Below, one piece after another: positions 7,659-17,229 of a DNA stretch of 64,000 bases. This DNA comes from Rhizobium sp. WYCCWR10014 (GTDB lineage Bacteria; Pseudomonadota; Alphaproteobacteria; Rhizobiales; Rhizobiaceae): the NCBI RefSeq assembly GCF_001657485.1, contig NZ_LXFU01000048.1, positions 248,001 to 312,000 on the forward strand, written 5' to 3'. The position numbers and the translations under genes were made by a program. Under the pieces are notes generated by a model. It was not told where the DNA came from, did not search any database, and saw only the letters and a program-made list of their open reading frames with translations. The number at the start of each line of letters is the position of its first letter. Within the stretch, counting starts at the first letter, position 1.

Positions 7659-8135
7659 TTAGGCGTCCTCGTCGTCCTTCTCCTCGCCCACGGTCAGCGG
7701 CCAGTCGACGACGTAATCCTCGAGATCGTCGAGATCGATCTCATTTTCGTTGATTGCGCGGCCTCGCGCGGAAATGCCTGCGGCGTGGACGGTCTCCGGG
7801 TCGCCGGAGACGAGCGGGTGCCACCAGTAGAGGTCGCGGCCTTCATTGACCAGCCGGTAGCCGCAGGTGGGCGGCAGCCAGGCGATATCGGGCACGTTCT
7901 CCTTGGTCAGTTGCACACAGTCCGGCACGAAATCCCAGCGGTTCTCATAGCTGGAGCAGCGACAGCTTTCGCCGTCGAGCAGCTTGCAGCTGACCGAGGT
8001 GAAATAGATATCGCCGCTATCCCATTCCTCGATCTTGTTGAGACAACAGAGGCCGCAGCCGTCGCAAAGGCTTTCCCACTCGGTGACGGTCATTTCGGCA
8101 AGCGTCTTGCTCTTCCAGAAGGGCAGATCGTTCAT
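7659..8135 (-). CDS. YcgN/UPF0260-family cysteine-cluster protein
   Basis: A 158-residue cytoplasmic protein of the YcgN (UPF0260, CxxCxxCC) family of unknown function. The signature [10 protein letters not shown] is followed by further cysteines ([30 protein letters not shown]), a pattern suggesting metal or Fe-S binding. WWHPLVSGD is the conserved C-terminal block. ATG at 8135 starts [16 protein letters not shown]. The same frame stays open far upstream, antisense to the PBP gene, but that part has no protein-like composition. The gene's stop codon is directly abutted by the IS remnant, so an insertion may have reached exactly to its end without changing the protein. Confidence 0.88.
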   Translation of the reverse strand: MNDLPFWKSKTLAEMTVTEWESLCDGCGLCCLNKIEEWDSGDIYFTSVSCKLLDGESCRCSSYENRWDFVPDCVQLTKENVPDIAWLPPTCGYRLVNEGRDLYWWHPLVSGDPETVHAAGISARGRAINENEIDLDDLEDYVVDWPLTVGEEKDDEDA

Positions 8136-8339
8136 CGTTCGTTTCTTGCAACAGCGACCCGCAAATTCGCGTGACCCCGATGCATCTCTCTTGTTATCAG
8201 CCGCAAAATCAATCAATCCTTCAGTATACTCCTGATACTCGGAGAATTCTCTCCCGGTATCGGGGAGCTTTGCGGCCATATGCGGGCCTCGCGCTTTCGT
8301 CGGATATGACCGAAGCGCGATCAGGCGGGAATACAGGAC

Positions 8340-10526
8340 GTGCAGGATCCGGACAACCCAGGAAATGGGCCAGAAAAAAGGCCCGGAAAAGCGGCGAACG
8401 AGGCGGCGGAAAAGCGGCCGGCGAAGAGCCGTCACATTCTGCTGCGCATCGATTCCTGGATCGATTCGACCGTCTGGAACGCCGGCTTCCGCGCCGCCGA
8501 GATCTGGGAAGACATCACCATTTTCTTCCGCCGCTTCCGGGTGCGCGGCTGGAAGCGCATGGTCTTCGAACTTGCCGGCGAAGGACTGACGCTCGGAGCG
8601 GCCGGCTCCGTGCTGATGCTGCTGCTGGCCCAGCCCGCCTTCGAGGCGACCAAGGAGGACTGGCGCAACCGCGGCGATTTCGCCGTCACCTTCACTGACC
8701 GCTACGGCAACGTCATCGGCCATCGCGGCGTCATCCACCAGAATTCCGTGCCGATCGACGAGTTGCCGGATTCGCTGATCAAATCGGTGATCGCCACCGA
8801 GGACCGGCGCTTCTTCGACCATTTCGGCATCGATTTCATCGGCCTCTTCCGCGCCATGAGTGAGAATGCGCGCGCCGGCGAAGTCGTCCAGGGCGGCTCG
8901 ACGCTGACGCAGCAGCTCGCCAAGAACCTGTTCCTGTCGAACGAACGCTCGATCGACCGCAAGGTCACCGAGGCGTTCCTGGCGCTTTGGCTCGAGGCGA
9001 ACCTTTCCAAGAAGGAAATCCTCTCCACCTATCTCGACCGCGCCTATATGGGCGGTGGCACTTTTGGCGCAGCCGCAGCGGCGCAATTCTATTTCGGCAA
9101 GAACATCACCGATGTGAACCTTGCCGAATCCGCCATGCTTGCCGGCCTGTTCAAGGCGCCGGCGAAATATGCGCCACACGTCAACCTGCCGGCGGCGCGT
9201 GCCCGCGCCAACGAAGTGCTGACCAATCTCGTCCAAAGCGGGTTGATGACGGAGGGCCAGGTGATCGCAGCCCGGCGTAACCCGGCCACCGTCGTCGACC
9301 GCAACGAGGTGGAATCGCCCGATTTCTTCCTCGACTGGGCTTTCGACGAGGTGCAGCGGCTTTCGGCGCGCTTCCACCAGCATTCGCTGATCGTGCGCAC
9401 GACGATCGACATGGGGATCCAGCAGGCGGCAGAGGATTCGGTCGAGACGTCGCTGCGCGAATATGGCGAAGCCTATCACGCCAAGCAGGGCGCGATGGTG
9501 ATGATCGAAAACGGCGGCGCCGTGCGCGCCATGGTCGGCGGCCGGGATTACGGCGAGAGCCAGTTCAACCGCGCCAGCAGGGCGCTGCGCCAGCCAGGCT
9601 CGTCCTTCAAGGTCTACACTTATGCGGTGGCGATGGAGAGCGGGATGACGCCGCAGACGACGATCGTCGATGCGCCGATCTACTGGGGCAACTGGAGCCC
9701 GCACAATTACGCAAACCGCTATGCCGGCCGCATCACGCTCGAGACCGCGATCGCCCAGTCGATCAACACCGTGCCGGTGCGGCTCGCCAAGGAAAAACTC
9801 GGTATTCAGCCGATCCGGGCGATGGCGAAAAACCTCGGCGTCGAAACCCCGATTCGCGACGACGTCACCATCCCGATCGGCACCTCCGAGGTGACGGTGC
9901 TCGACCAGGCGACCGCCTATGCCACCTTCCCGGCCGGCGGCTACCAGTCGCGCCGCCACGGCATCACCCAGATCCTCGATTACGACGGCGACGTGCTCTA
10001 CGATTTCGACCGCGACGAGCCGGCGGCGAAGCGTGTGCTCTCCGAACAGGCCGACGCCTATATGAACCAGATGCTGTCGCGCGTTCCCTATGTCGGCACG
10101 GCGCGCAAGGCGGCACTCGACAATGGCATCCTGACGGCCGGCAAGACCGGCACAACCCAGGCCTATCGCGACGCCTGGTTCGTCGGCTTCACCGGCAACT
10201 ACACCTGCGCCGTCTGGTTCGGCAATGACGACTACACCTCGACCAACGAGATGACCGGCGGTTCGCTGCCGGCGATGACCTTCAAGCGCGCCATGGACTA
10301 CGCCCATCAGGGCGTGACGCTGCGCGCCATCCCCGGCGTCGAAAATCCCCTGCCCTCGGAAAAGGACCTCGCCAAGACCGCCGCCGCCAAGCCGCAAGAC
10401 GGATTGCCGCAGCTCATCCGGCCGCGCATGCTCTCGGTTCAATCGACTGACATCCTCAAGAAGCTCGGCGAAAAGCTGAAGGATGCCGCCCCGCTCGCGC
10501 CGGCGAAGGTGGCGAGCGCGGAGTAG
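8340..10526 (+). CDS. class A penicillin-binding protein (transglycosylase/transpeptidase)
   Basis: A 728-residue bifunctional peptidoglycan synthase. An N-terminal Lys/Arg-rich cytoplasmic tail precedes one membrane helix (about 82-98). The GT51 glycosyltransferase domain shows [10 protein letters not shown] with catalytic Glu154 and [13 protein letters not shown]. The transpeptidase domain has S421-S-F-K424 (SxxK), S474-I-N (SxN) and K602-T-G. It polymerises lipid II and cross-links stem peptides at the periplasmic face. GTG 8340 has only a weakly spaced AGGA, so the exact start is uncertain. The C-terminal tail is Ala/Pro/Lys-rich. It is divergent from the YcgN-type gene. Confidence 0.92.
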   Translation: MQDPDNPGNGPEKRPGKAANEAAEKRPAKSRHILLRIDSWIDSTVWNAGFRAAEIWEDITIFFRRFRVRGWKRMVFELAGEGLTLGAAGSVLMLLLAQPAFEATKEDWRNRGDFAVTFTDRYGNVIGHRGVIHQNSVPIDELPDSLIKSVIATEDRRFFDHFGIDFIGLFRAMSENARAGEVVQGGSTLTQQLAKNLFLSNERSIDRKVTEAFLALWLEANLSKKEILSTYLDRAYMGGGTFGAAAAAQFYFGKNITDVNLAESAMLAGLFKAPAKYAPHVNLPAARARANEVLTNLVQSGLMTEGQVIAARRNPATVVDRNEVESPDFFLDWAFDEVQRLSARFHQHSLIVRTTIDMGIQQAAEDSVETSLREYGEAYHAKQGAMVMIENGGAVRAMVGGRDYGESQFNRASRALRQPGSSFKVYTYAVAMESGMTPQTTIVDAPIYWGNWSPHNYANRYAGRITLETAIAQSINTVPVRLAKEKLGIQPIRAMAKNLGVETPIRDDVTIPIGTSEVTVLDQATAYATFPAGGYQSRRHGITQILDYDGDVLYDFDRDEPAAKRVLSEQADAYMNQMLSRVPYVGTARKAALDNGILTAGKTGTTQAYRDAWFVGFTGNYTCAVWFGNDDYTSTNEMTGGSLPAMTFKRAMDYAHQGVTLRAIPGVENPLPSEKDLAKTAAAKPQDGLPQLIRPRMLSVQSTDILKKLGEKLKDAAPLAPAKVASAE

Positions 10527-10728
10527 CCGGCCCAGGAGATTGCCGGCAGCTGCCCCTCCTCCGCCTGCCGGCACCTCTGGGTGAAAGGTCGTATTGCCGC
10601 AGTTGGCAGGCGGCTTTGCCGCATAGACATAACCGGGGATCAATCGGCGCCCATGTCACTGCCCGGCATTCCACCCTGCCAGAATCAGTGGTAACCCTTT
10701 CATCCGATATGGTTTCCAAGGTCATGAC

Positions 10729-11316
10729 GTGTTTCGATTCCCCCTCTTTATCGCGATCACGCTGATCGTCGCCTTTGGCGGCGGGATCATGATTTCGCTT
10801 TATGCGCTGGACGCGACACAGGGTTTTGGAGCGATCAAGCTCGGCGCCTGGGAGGCCTTTCCAGCGCTACAGACGGTCGAGGCCGATCCTTATGCGAAGT
10901 CGCACCGGGCGCGCGCCGGCAAGCTGCTCTATGGCAGCGCCGAGGGCTTGACCTTCACGGCGAGCGTCGACGACGAAGGCGCGCGGCTGAATGCCGGCTG
11001 CCGCTACCGCATCAGCGGGCAGACGCCGCCTGCCCGGCTGTGGACCCTTTTTACCGCCGACAATGGCGGCAATCCGGCGGCGGTGAAGACCGGCCATCCC
11101 TCAGCGATCAATTCCTGGACGGTGCTGCGCCAGCAAGACAGCAGTTTCTCGGTCGAGATCTCAGCCGTCGCACAGCCGGGCAACTGGCTGGCCTTGCCAG
11201 AGGCCGGCACCTTCCGGCTGGTGCTGACGCTGTTCGACACACCGACAGCCGGCAGTTCCGGCGTGATCGACCTCGCCATGCCGAAGCTCACCAAGACCGG
11301 ATGCGGCAATGCTTAG
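10729..11316 (+). CDS. DUF1214-type membrane-anchored protein
   Basis: A 195-residue protein with one N-terminal hydrophobic helix (residues 5-27) and a predicted beta-rich extracytoplasmic domain (LWTLFTADNGGNP, INSWTVLRQQDSSFSVEIS, GNWLALPEAGTFRLVLTLFDTP). This pattern matches DUF1214 proteins. GTG 10729 follows AAGG at a 7-nt spacing. It overlaps the next gene by 8 bp, so the two are co-transcribed and probably form a pair at the membrane. Function unknown. Confidence 0.75.
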   Translation: MFRFPLFIAITLIVAFGGGIMISLYALDATQGFGAIKLGAWEAFPALQTVEADPYAKSHRARAGKLLYGSAEGLTFTASVDDEGARLNAGCRYRISGQTPPARLWTLFTADNGGNPAAVKTGHPSAINSWTVLRQQDSSFSVEISAVAQPGNWLALPEAGTFRLVLTLFDTPTAGSSGVIDLAMPKLTKTGCGNA

Positions 11317-11857
11317 GATATTCTTCGCCGTCCTGACCGGTCTTTTCGGCGCAGCGCTGCTGCATCTCGTCATCATCCTGTCGCTGCCGCATTTCACCGG
11401 CAAGGATGCGGCGACCCGCGTGGAGGCAGAGGGCGACCTCAACAATTTCTACCTGCTCGGCGACCAGTATGACGAGGCTGGCCTTGCCAATGGCGACCCC
11501 TTCCTACGCACCGCCGTCTGCTCCTTCGACGTCGAGGATGCGCCGGTACATTTCACCGCCAAGGGCAATGTGCCCTTCTGGTCGATCGCGATCTATGACA
11601 GCGCCTCCAACGAGGTCTTCAGCATGAACGACAGGACATCGGTCGGCGGCGCGCTCGATGTGCTGGCCGGCAGTCCGATCCAGCTGACCGACCTGCGCAA
11701 GAACTTGCCGCCGGAGCTGCAGCAGGCGATCCTGGTGGAAATGGCACGGCCGGACGGCTATGCCGTGCTGCGGACGCTGGCGCCGCAGGCGAGCTTCGAT
11801 GAGGCTGCGCGCAACTTCCTGACGGAAGCCGGCTGCGAGCAATTCGCCGCTCGCTGA
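11309..11857 (+). CDS. DUF1254-type membrane-anchored protein
   Basis: A 182-residue partner of the upstream DUF1214-type protein. It has an N-terminal membrane helix (FFAVLTGLFGAALLHLVIILSL), then a soluble domain (FLRTAVCSFDVEDAP, GNVPFWSIAIYDSASNEVFSMNDR) of the DUF1254 type. Paired DUF1254/DUF1214 proteins occur in many bacteria, sometimes as a single fusion; here they are separate overlapping genes. No enzymatic motif is visible. Confidence 0.72.
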   Translation: MLRIFFAVLTGLFGAALLHLVIILSLPHFTGKDAATRVEAEGDLNNFYLLGDQYDEAGLANGDPFLRTAVCSFDVEDAPVHFTAKGNVPFWSIAIYDSASNEVFSMNDRTSVGGALDVLAGSPIQLTDLRKNLPPELQQAILVEMARPDGYAVLRTLAPQASFDEAARNFLTEAGCEQFAAR

Positions 11858-11870
11858 GGTTGAAGAGCGG

Positions 11871-12038
11871 TTACTTCTTGTTGACGCGCGGCGCGGGCGC
11901 CGGACGATGTTTCGGGCTCTCGGCCAACCGCTCGTAGCGGACGCCGGTGAACCAAAGAATCTTGGCTTCGCGGGGCTCTTTGTCCGGGCGACGCGGCGCC
12001 CGCGGGCGCCGATCCGCCAATGCGACTACTATTGCCAT
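11871..12038 (-). CDS. 55-residue Arg/Pro-rich small protein
   Basis: ATG 12038 is preceded on the minus strand by GGAGACGAG. The product, starting MAIVVALADRRPRAPRRP and ending with PAPAPRVNKK, is basic and proline-rich with a central ILWFTGVRYERL segment. It is convergent with the DUF1254-type gene (13-bp gap). I do not recognise a named family; RBS and composition support it as a gene. Confidence 0.5.
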   Translation of the reverse strand: MAIVVALADRRPRAPRRPDKEPREAKILWFTGVRYERLAESPKHRPAPAPRVNKK

Positions 12039-12579
12039 TCTCGTCTCCATGCACTGCCCGAGACGGATGAACTTGCGATGGATTTCACCCTGCCCGCCAA
12101 TGTGCGGGCCGGCGCGTCCTGCAGTACCGGAATGACCGGACCGAGGGCATTCGCGCCTTTCCCACGGCACCTGATTGAAATACCGTGATGCGGAGTTTCA
12201 ACGATCCAAATACTCAAATCGCGTCGTTCCTATCCGAATTGAGACAGATGACAGTTAACAGTTTACTAATATTCGGCCGATGCCAAACACAGTTCATGTC
12301 ACTTCCCCTTTAACGCTCGAAGAGTTGATTTGGTTTCACGCCGCCCGCGCAAACGGCCGGCTGGAGATCAATCGATAAAATTAGAGACAATTCATGTAGT
12401 TGGCGTCGGCGCTGGAATCCGCCGGCTGCGAAAGGGGCCATGTTGTAAAAATACATCATGAAAATATTTAATTGCGAGGTGCTCAGATGCGCGTATGTTC
12501 AATCATGTCGGTCACACGTTTCCGGGCTCCGATCGATCGGGGATTTTCCACGTCCTGGCCGGAATGCGGAGGGCAAGCG
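12039..12579. other. 540-bp intergenic region, no gene seen
   Basis: No open frame on either strand looks coding. The 12190-12460 part is locally AT-rich (AACAGTTTACTAATATTCGG, AAATACATCATGAAAATATTTAATTG) and probably holds promoters for the divergent small genes at 12038 and 12580. No palindrome longer than 8 bp was found by eye. Confidence 0.5.
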
Positions 12580-12786
12580 ATGTCTTTGCTGGTGAATTCA
12601 TCTTTCTCGCCTGAAGATCTCGATGTGTTGCGCAGTGCGCTTGATGCCTGGTGCTCAGAACGGCGCATCGACATCAAGAGCGTCGACGCGCAATTCGCGG
12701 CATCCGCAGCCCTCGACCTTTATCAGGCCGGTTACGACAGCCGCGAAAAGCTCCTGCACGCGCTGCGCGATCACAGGATCGCCTGA
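12580..12786 (+). CDS. 68-residue conserved small protein (paralogue of the 158 gene)
   Basis: ATG 12580 has GGAGGGCAAGCG upstream. The product (FSPEDLDVLRSALDAWCSE, AASAALDLYQAG, LLHALRDHRIA) shares the DLDxLxxxLD / alanine-rich / LxxALxxH layout with the 158-454 product. The longer frame 5' of 12580 lacks an RBS. Unknown function. Confidence 0.7.
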   Translation: MSLLVNSSFSPEDLDVLRSALDAWCSERRIDIKSVDAQFAASAALDLYQAGYDSREKLLHALRDHRIA

Positions 12787-13097
12787 GTTTTCCCACCATC
12801 GCGGCAGCGATACGCAATCTTCGCAGCACGCCTTCCAAACCGCGCATTTTTATGTTGCCGGCCAACCATGCCGCAACACGTATTGCGTGTATATTTCTGT
12901 TGCATTTTAATAAAATCTTCAGCATGCATTAACCGTACCGGTGTAGGATTTGTTCATAACCGTATAGCCTGACATGCGTTCCGCCAGCGCATATCGGCCT
13001 TGGTCCCCTTGTTCTGCGTTTTCGGGGTGTTTGTGTGCGTGACCGGTTTCGAGACCTAGAAGGCCCCTTGGCCGTCAGGAAAAAGGACGTGGTGTTA
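12787..13097. other. 311-bp intergenic region
   Basis: Contains an AT-rich stretch at about 12895-12955 (TTTTAATAAAATCTTC, then CATTAACCG) that probably includes the promoter of the DUF2336 gene. A GTG start at 13035 is in frame with that gene but lacks a ribosome binding site. Nothing else is seen. Confidence 0.45.
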
Positions 13098-14084
13098 ATG
13101 GCGACTGTCAGCAGTTTCGAGAACCTGTCTCATCCGACACGGTCCGAACTGCGCCAATTTGCCGAACTTTTCATGCCGCTGTTCCAGGCGTCCTCCGACG
13201 AGGCCAAGCGCCAAGCGGTCGCGGCGCTGTCCCAATGCGACAACATGCCGGCAGCAGTGGCGCTGTTCATCGGCAACCAGCCGATCGAGATCGCGGCGCC
13301 TTTTCTTGCCGCCTCAAAAGCAGTCGCCGACGATACGCTGATCACCATCGCGCGCATGCAGGGTGCAGCGCATGTCAAGGCGATCGTCAGCCGCGATTCA
13401 CTCTCGCCGAAGGTCATCGATGCGCTGGTGGCGCTGCGCCAGAGCCAGCCGCGGCCGGGAGCCGCATCAGCGCCGATCATGGAATCGCCGGCGGTCCCGC
13501 TTTCACCGGCGCCGGCCGAGACCAACGAGGCAGATGCGCTGGAGGAACAGCGGGTTGCCAATGAAGAGGTATTGCGCGAGCGCATCCTCGGGCTTGCCGG
13601 TCATCTCGGCCGTGCCGACGGGGACAGGCTCGGTCTGCACACGCTCACCGACATTCAGGAGGCGCTGCTGGTGCGCTTCGCCCGCTCACGCGAGGCAACG
13701 CATTTCGCAACCGCACTTGCCGATGCGCTTTCCGCCAGCCGCTGGCTTGCCGAGCGCATCATGCTCGATCTTTCCGGCCAGCAGCTCGCCACGACGCTGA
13801 CCAGCCTCGGCATGGGTTTTCTCGATGCCGTCTTCGTGCTCGAAAGGCTCTATCCGCACCTTGCCGAACAGCAGCACAACGTCACGCGCGGCTGGATGGT
13901 GCTCGATGCGCTCGATCCGGAAGAATGCCACGAACGCGTCGAAGCCTGGCGGCGTGCCGATCGCTACACCTATAAGCCGGAAGCGACCGATAGGCCCGCG
14001 CCGGCGGCAACACCCGACTATCGCTTCATCCGTCAGGCGCCGCCGCAGCGCGACATGCGCGTCATGGGGCGGCGGTCTCGCTGA
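13098..14084 (+). CDS. DUF2336-domain protein
   Basis: A 328-residue soluble, helix-rich protein typical of alphaproteobacterial DUF2336 proteins. It begins MATVSSFENLSHPTRSELRQFAELF with HEAT-like helical units (EAKRQAVAALSQCDNMPAAVALFI, APFLAASKAVADDTLITIA). A Pro/Ala-rich linker near the middle is followed by a second helical domain (FATALADALSASRWLAERIMLDL). ATG 13098 is favoured by AAAAAGGA upstream. The C-terminus is basic (MRVMGRRSR). Function unknown; members occur near cell-cycle and envelope genes. Confidence 0.75.
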   Translation: MATVSSFENLSHPTRSELRQFAELFMPLFQASSDEAKRQAVAALSQCDNMPAAVALFIGNQPIEIAAPFLAASKAVADDTLITIARMQGAAHVKAIVSRDSLSPKVIDALVALRQSQPRPGAASAPIMESPAVPLSPAPAETNEADALEEQRVANEEVLRERILGLAGHLGRADGDRLGLHTLTDIQEALLVRFARSREATHFATALADALSASRWLAERIMLDLSGQQLATTLTSLGMGFLDAVFVLERLYPHLAEQQHNVTRGWMVLDALDPEECHERVEAWRRADRYTYKPEATDRPAPAATPDYRFIRQAPPQRDMRVMGRRSR

Positions 14085-14100
14085 GCTGTGGGTTGACTGA

Positions 14101-14145
14101 CGAAAGCGCGTCGCGATCCTCAGATTCCCTCATCGCTTCGAAATG
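14101..14145. repeat. palindromic repeat family A, 5' fragment
   Basis: GAAAGCGCGTCGCGATCCTCAGATTC matches the left half of the element at 2883; the core and right arm are missing. It lies between the convergent DUF2336 and DUF1491 genes. Confidence 0.6.
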
Positions 14146-14172
14146 ACGCTGGGCTGATGAGCGCCTTGGCTC

Positions 14173-14514
14173 TCAGCCCTTCGCAAGCGGGATCATGTCC
14201 CCCAGTTCCTCCGCCTCCAGCTCGACGATCCAGAGATCGGGGTCGAATTTGCGTTCGCGCTCCAGCATCGCGCGCACTGCTTCAGGATCGCTGCGCGACA
14301 GGCGGATCTCGAACAGGCGGTCGCCGGCCTGGCCTTCGTCGAAGGCGGACTGCGGCGCCGGCGCATAGAGCGTTTCCAGGCCGTCGCGGAAGTGCTGGCG
14401 GATGAAGACCGCACCCGCTTCCTCCGCACCCTTCTTCTCGACGGCGGCGAAATCGCCGCTGGCAAAGACGCGGCGCAGGAGGGCTGAAACGAAGATGTCG
14501 GCGCGTAATCTCAT
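14173..14514 (-). CDS. DUF1491-family protein
   Basis: A 113-residue cytoplasmic protein matching the DUF1491 pattern: MRLRADIFVSALLRRVFASGDFAAVEKKGAEEAGAVFIR at the N-terminus in outline, and ERKFDPDLWIVELE near the C-terminus. No catalytic motif. Such proteins are widespread single-copy genes of Rhizobiales. Convergent with the DUF2336 gene; 61 bp separate it from the downstream end of the chemotaxis receptor gene, so co-transcription is possible. Confidence 0.8.
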   Translation of the reverse strand: MRLRADIFVSALLRRVFASGDFAAVEKKGAEEAGAVFIRQHFRDGLETLYAPAPQSAFDEGQAGDRLFEIRLSRSDPEAVRAMLERERKFDPDLWIVELEAEELGDMIPLAKG

Positions 14515-14575
14515 TGGGGCGGTATAGACCGGCCTGTGGGCGGCGGCAATGCGGGGTCAGAGTTTGACCCCGGGG

Positions 14576-16024
14576 TCAGACCTTGATTGCCAGCCGCAAT
14601 CCGCCCCAATGCCGTCCACGGACTGTGATCGGAGCGGAGATATCCTTCATCATCACGAAATTGCCGCCGCCCATGTCGCGCCTGTAGGTCTGGACGAGGA
14701 AGGGTGCGGTGCTGCGGCCGGCGGCAAGACCGACGCGATCAGCAAAGATGCGGCGGTTGCGGCAGTTGGCGGTGTTCCAGACGGTGTCGCCAGGCCGCTG
14801 GGCTTGCGAGAATTTCCGGTTGTGAGTCGGCAGATAACCGTTCTCGTCGATCGCCGCGCAGAAGGCGATGCGCTCGTCCAAGGTTGTGACGGGTTCCTGG
14901 ATCGGCGGCAGCAGGCGGTCGGTGAGTTCGGTGAAGGCTGCCATCATCTGTGCCGGATCGGAGCCTGGTATTGGCCGATACCGTCGGTCGAAAAGAGCAT
15001 CGAGCCCGATCTGCCCTTCCGCGACGGCGCGCTCGAAGGCGCCGGAAATCTGTCTTGCCACCGACTGCGCTTCCTCGATCCAACGGCTGTCGGCGGTCTT
15101 GACGCCGGCGCTCGCCGTCAGCTGGATCAGGGTTTCCGAGAGGCCGACGACGCTGTCGACGCGTTTTGCCGCCTGCTGAAGCCTGACATTCGAGCCGGCG
15201 ACCTCGGCCGACATCTCGCCGAGTTTCTCGACGAAGCCGGCGCATTGCTGGTCGACCGCCTCGGTGGTGTTGGCCATGACGGTCGAACTGTCGAGGATGC
15301 GGGTGATGACATGTTCCATGCTTTCGAAGGCGCCGCGCATCGCCTCCGACTTGTCGCGCACGCCGGCGGCACTGTCTCGCGCATCACTGCCGACGGCCGA
15401 CAGCCGGTCGATCTTCACGCGCAGTTCGTCCAGCGTCTGCTGGATGGAGCCGGTCGCCTTCGAGGTCTGCAGCGAAAGCGCCCGGACCTCGGCGGCGACG
15501 ACCGCAAAACCCTTGCCGGCATCGCCGGCGCGCGCCGCCTCGATCGCGGCGTTCAGCGCCAGCAGGTTGGTCTGGCGGGCGATGGTGCTGATCTCCTCGG
15601 CGATATTGTCGACATCGGCAAGCGACTTGGAGAAGCCGGCGATCTCAGCGCCGATCTCGTTGGAGGACTGGACCATGTGGCCGATCTCGGCGACGGAGCC
15701 GGTCAGGCGATCGGCCGATTCCTTCAGCATGTGACGGGCCTCGGCCGCCGTGCGGTCGGTCTCGCGCAACGACACGGCGACCGAGCGGTTGGTCTCGGCA
15801 ATCGACAGCGCGGTGCGGGTGACCTGATCGAAGGCGGAGGCATGCCGGGCCGACATTCCCGCCATGTCCTGGATGGCGCCGGCGATATCGACGAGGTCGA
15901 TGCCGAGCGTGGAGGCTTCTTCGGCAAGACGTAGCAGGATGTGGCGCAGCGCCTCGGGATCTGGCCCCCCCGCTTTGACCGCCGGTTCTCCGGCCAGATC
16001 GTCTATCGCCTTCAGCGCATGCAT
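14576..16024 (-). CDS. soluble methyl-accepting chemotaxis protein, signalling domain first
   Basis: A 482-residue chemoreceptor without any transmembrane segment. The conserved MCP hairpin tip is present at about 155-205 ([37 protein letters not shown]), so the signalling domain is N-terminal to central. The C-terminal ~170 residues ([58 protein letters not shown]) form a sensory domain resembling a Cache/PAS-like module. It probably senses a cytoplasmic or redox signal and acts on CheA. No che genes are nearby. Confidence 0.87.
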   Translation of the reverse strand: MHALKAIDDLAGEPAVKAGGPDPEALRHILLRLAEEASTLGIDLVDIAGAIQDMAGMSARHASAFDQVTRTALSIAETNRSVAVSLRETDRTAAEARHMLKESADRLTGSVAEIGHMVQSSNEIGAEIAGFSKSLADVDNIAEEISTIARQTNLLALNAAIEAARAGDAGKGFAVVAAEVRALSLQTSKATGSIQQTLDELRVKIDRLSAVGSDARDSAAGVRDKSEAMRGAFESMEHVITRILDSSTVMANTTEAVDQQCAGFVEKLGEMSAEVAGSNVRLQQAAKRVDSVVGLSETLIQLTASAGVKTADSRWIEEAQSVARQISGAFERAVAEGQIGLDALFDRRYRPIPGSDPAQMMAAFTELTDRLLPPIQEPVTTLDERIAFCAAIDENGYLPTHNRKFSQAQRPGDTVWNTANCRNRRIFADRVGLAAGRSTAPFLVQTYRRDMGGGNFVMMKDISAPITVRGRHWGGLRLAIKV

Positions 16025-16158
16025 GACCGACGCTCCCCCGCCCCAATCAGAAAAGCTTCAGGCAACATGGTTAATAAGTTGCAAACAGCGACAGCACCTT
16101 AGACTTAGGTTGTAGGGAAAGCGGACTCCGTGACTGTGGGCCGGCCGTGTGGCGACCA

Positions 16159-17133
16159 TCAGCTGGCGATGAAGCCCGTCAGTCGCTCACTCAACTGCCA
16201 GAGGCGTTCGGCAAATTCCGGATCGGTTGCCCAAGGACGGATACCGAGCATCTCGGTCGAATCGCCGGGGACGGCGGTGGCGATATCGCAGTTCTCGCAA
16301 TAGACGCCACCGAGACCCTCGAGCTTCTCGCTGACGGCGCACCAGACGATGGTCGAAGCCCCCTGCTCAATCGTCTTCTTGTTGTTTTCCGGATCGATGA
16401 CCGGCTTGCCATCCTCGTCGACATAACCGCTCGCCTTGAGGAAGTCGCTCGACTGATGGCGGACCAGATTGGTGGTGACGATACCGCCGGGATGCAGTGA
16501 GAAGGCTCGGACACCATGCTTCGCACCCAAAGCGTCCAGCGAGATCGCAAAGAGAGCATTTGCCGTCTTCGACTGGCCATAGGCGAGATAGGGGGCGTAT
16601 TCGCGGTTCTCGAAATTCGGATCGTCGAAATCGACGCCGGAGAAGACGTGACCGCGCGAGGAGACGGCGACAACGCGCGCGCCCTCGGCCTTTACCAGCG
16701 CCGGCCAGAGACGGGCAGTGAGCTGGAAATGGCCGAGATGATTGGTGGAAAACTGCGATTCGTAACCGCGGGCATCACGCGTCAAAGGGTTCGCCATCAC
16801 CGCGGCATTGTTGATGAGCAGATGCAGGGGCTCGCCGCTTTCGAGGAAGCGGTCGGCGAAGTCGTCGATCGAGCCGGGGTCCATCAGGTCGAGCTTTTCC
16901 ACCGCAAGGCCGGGAATGCCTTCCACGGCCGCCTCGGCTTTTCCGAGATTGCGGGCGGGGACGACAACCCTGGCGCCGGCTTCGGCGAGCACACGAGCCG
17001 TCTCCAGGCCAAGACCGGAATAACCGCCAGTGACGATCGCGAGCTTGCCTGAAAGATTGTGCCCGGCAATGACGTCGGCGGCGGTTGAGGCCGCACCGAA
17101 GCCGGAACCGATGGGAGCTTGTGGGGTGGACAT
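16159..17133 (-). CDS. short-chain dehydrogenase (retinol dehydrogenase-like SDR)
   Basis: A 324-residue NAD(P)-dependent oxidoreductase. TGGYSGLGLETA is the cofactor loop, LHLLINNAAVM the NNAG region, VAVSSRGH supplies the catalytic Ser and YGQSKTAN the Tyr-x3-Lys pair. The long SDR form with NHLGHF resembles WW-domain oxidoreductase/retinol dehydrogenase-like proteins. ATG 17133 (MSTPQAPIGSGFG) is chosen over an upstream in-frame start. It is divergent from an AraC-family regulator that probably controls it. Substrate unknown. Confidence 0.87.
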   Translation of the reverse strand: MSTPQAPIGSGFGAASTAADVIAGHNLSGKLAIVTGGYSGLGLETARVLAEAGARVVVPARNLGKAEAAVEGIPGLAVEKLDLMDPGSIDDFADRFLESGEPLHLLINNAAVMANPLTRDARGYESQFSTNHLGHFQLTARLWPALVKAEGARVVAVSSRGHVFSGVDFDDPNFENREYAPYLAYGQSKTANALFAISLDALGAKHGVRAFSLHPGGIVTTNLVRHQSSDFLKASGYVDEDGKPVIDPENNKKTIEQGASTIVWCAVSEKLEGLGGVYCENCDIATAVPGDSTEMLGIRPWATDPEFAERLWQLSERLTGFIAS

Positions 17134-17229
17134 GGCATGCCTCCGTTGTTGCGTCACGGCCTTATGTACGCCCGGAAAACGGGATTCTGAATGCTTGCAA
17201 ATCCCGATTTCCTGCTGCATCGTTCAAAA

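Noticed and set aside
8136-10643. Very long minus-strand open frame continuing upstream of the YcgN-type gene
   Set aside because: It runs antisense to the PBP gene with RR/GRR-rich low-information sequence; only the part up to 8135 matches a protein family. Typical GC-rich shadow.
14549-15934. 461-codon plus-strand frame
   Set aside because: Antisense to the chemoreceptor gene, whose MCP signature is unmistakable.
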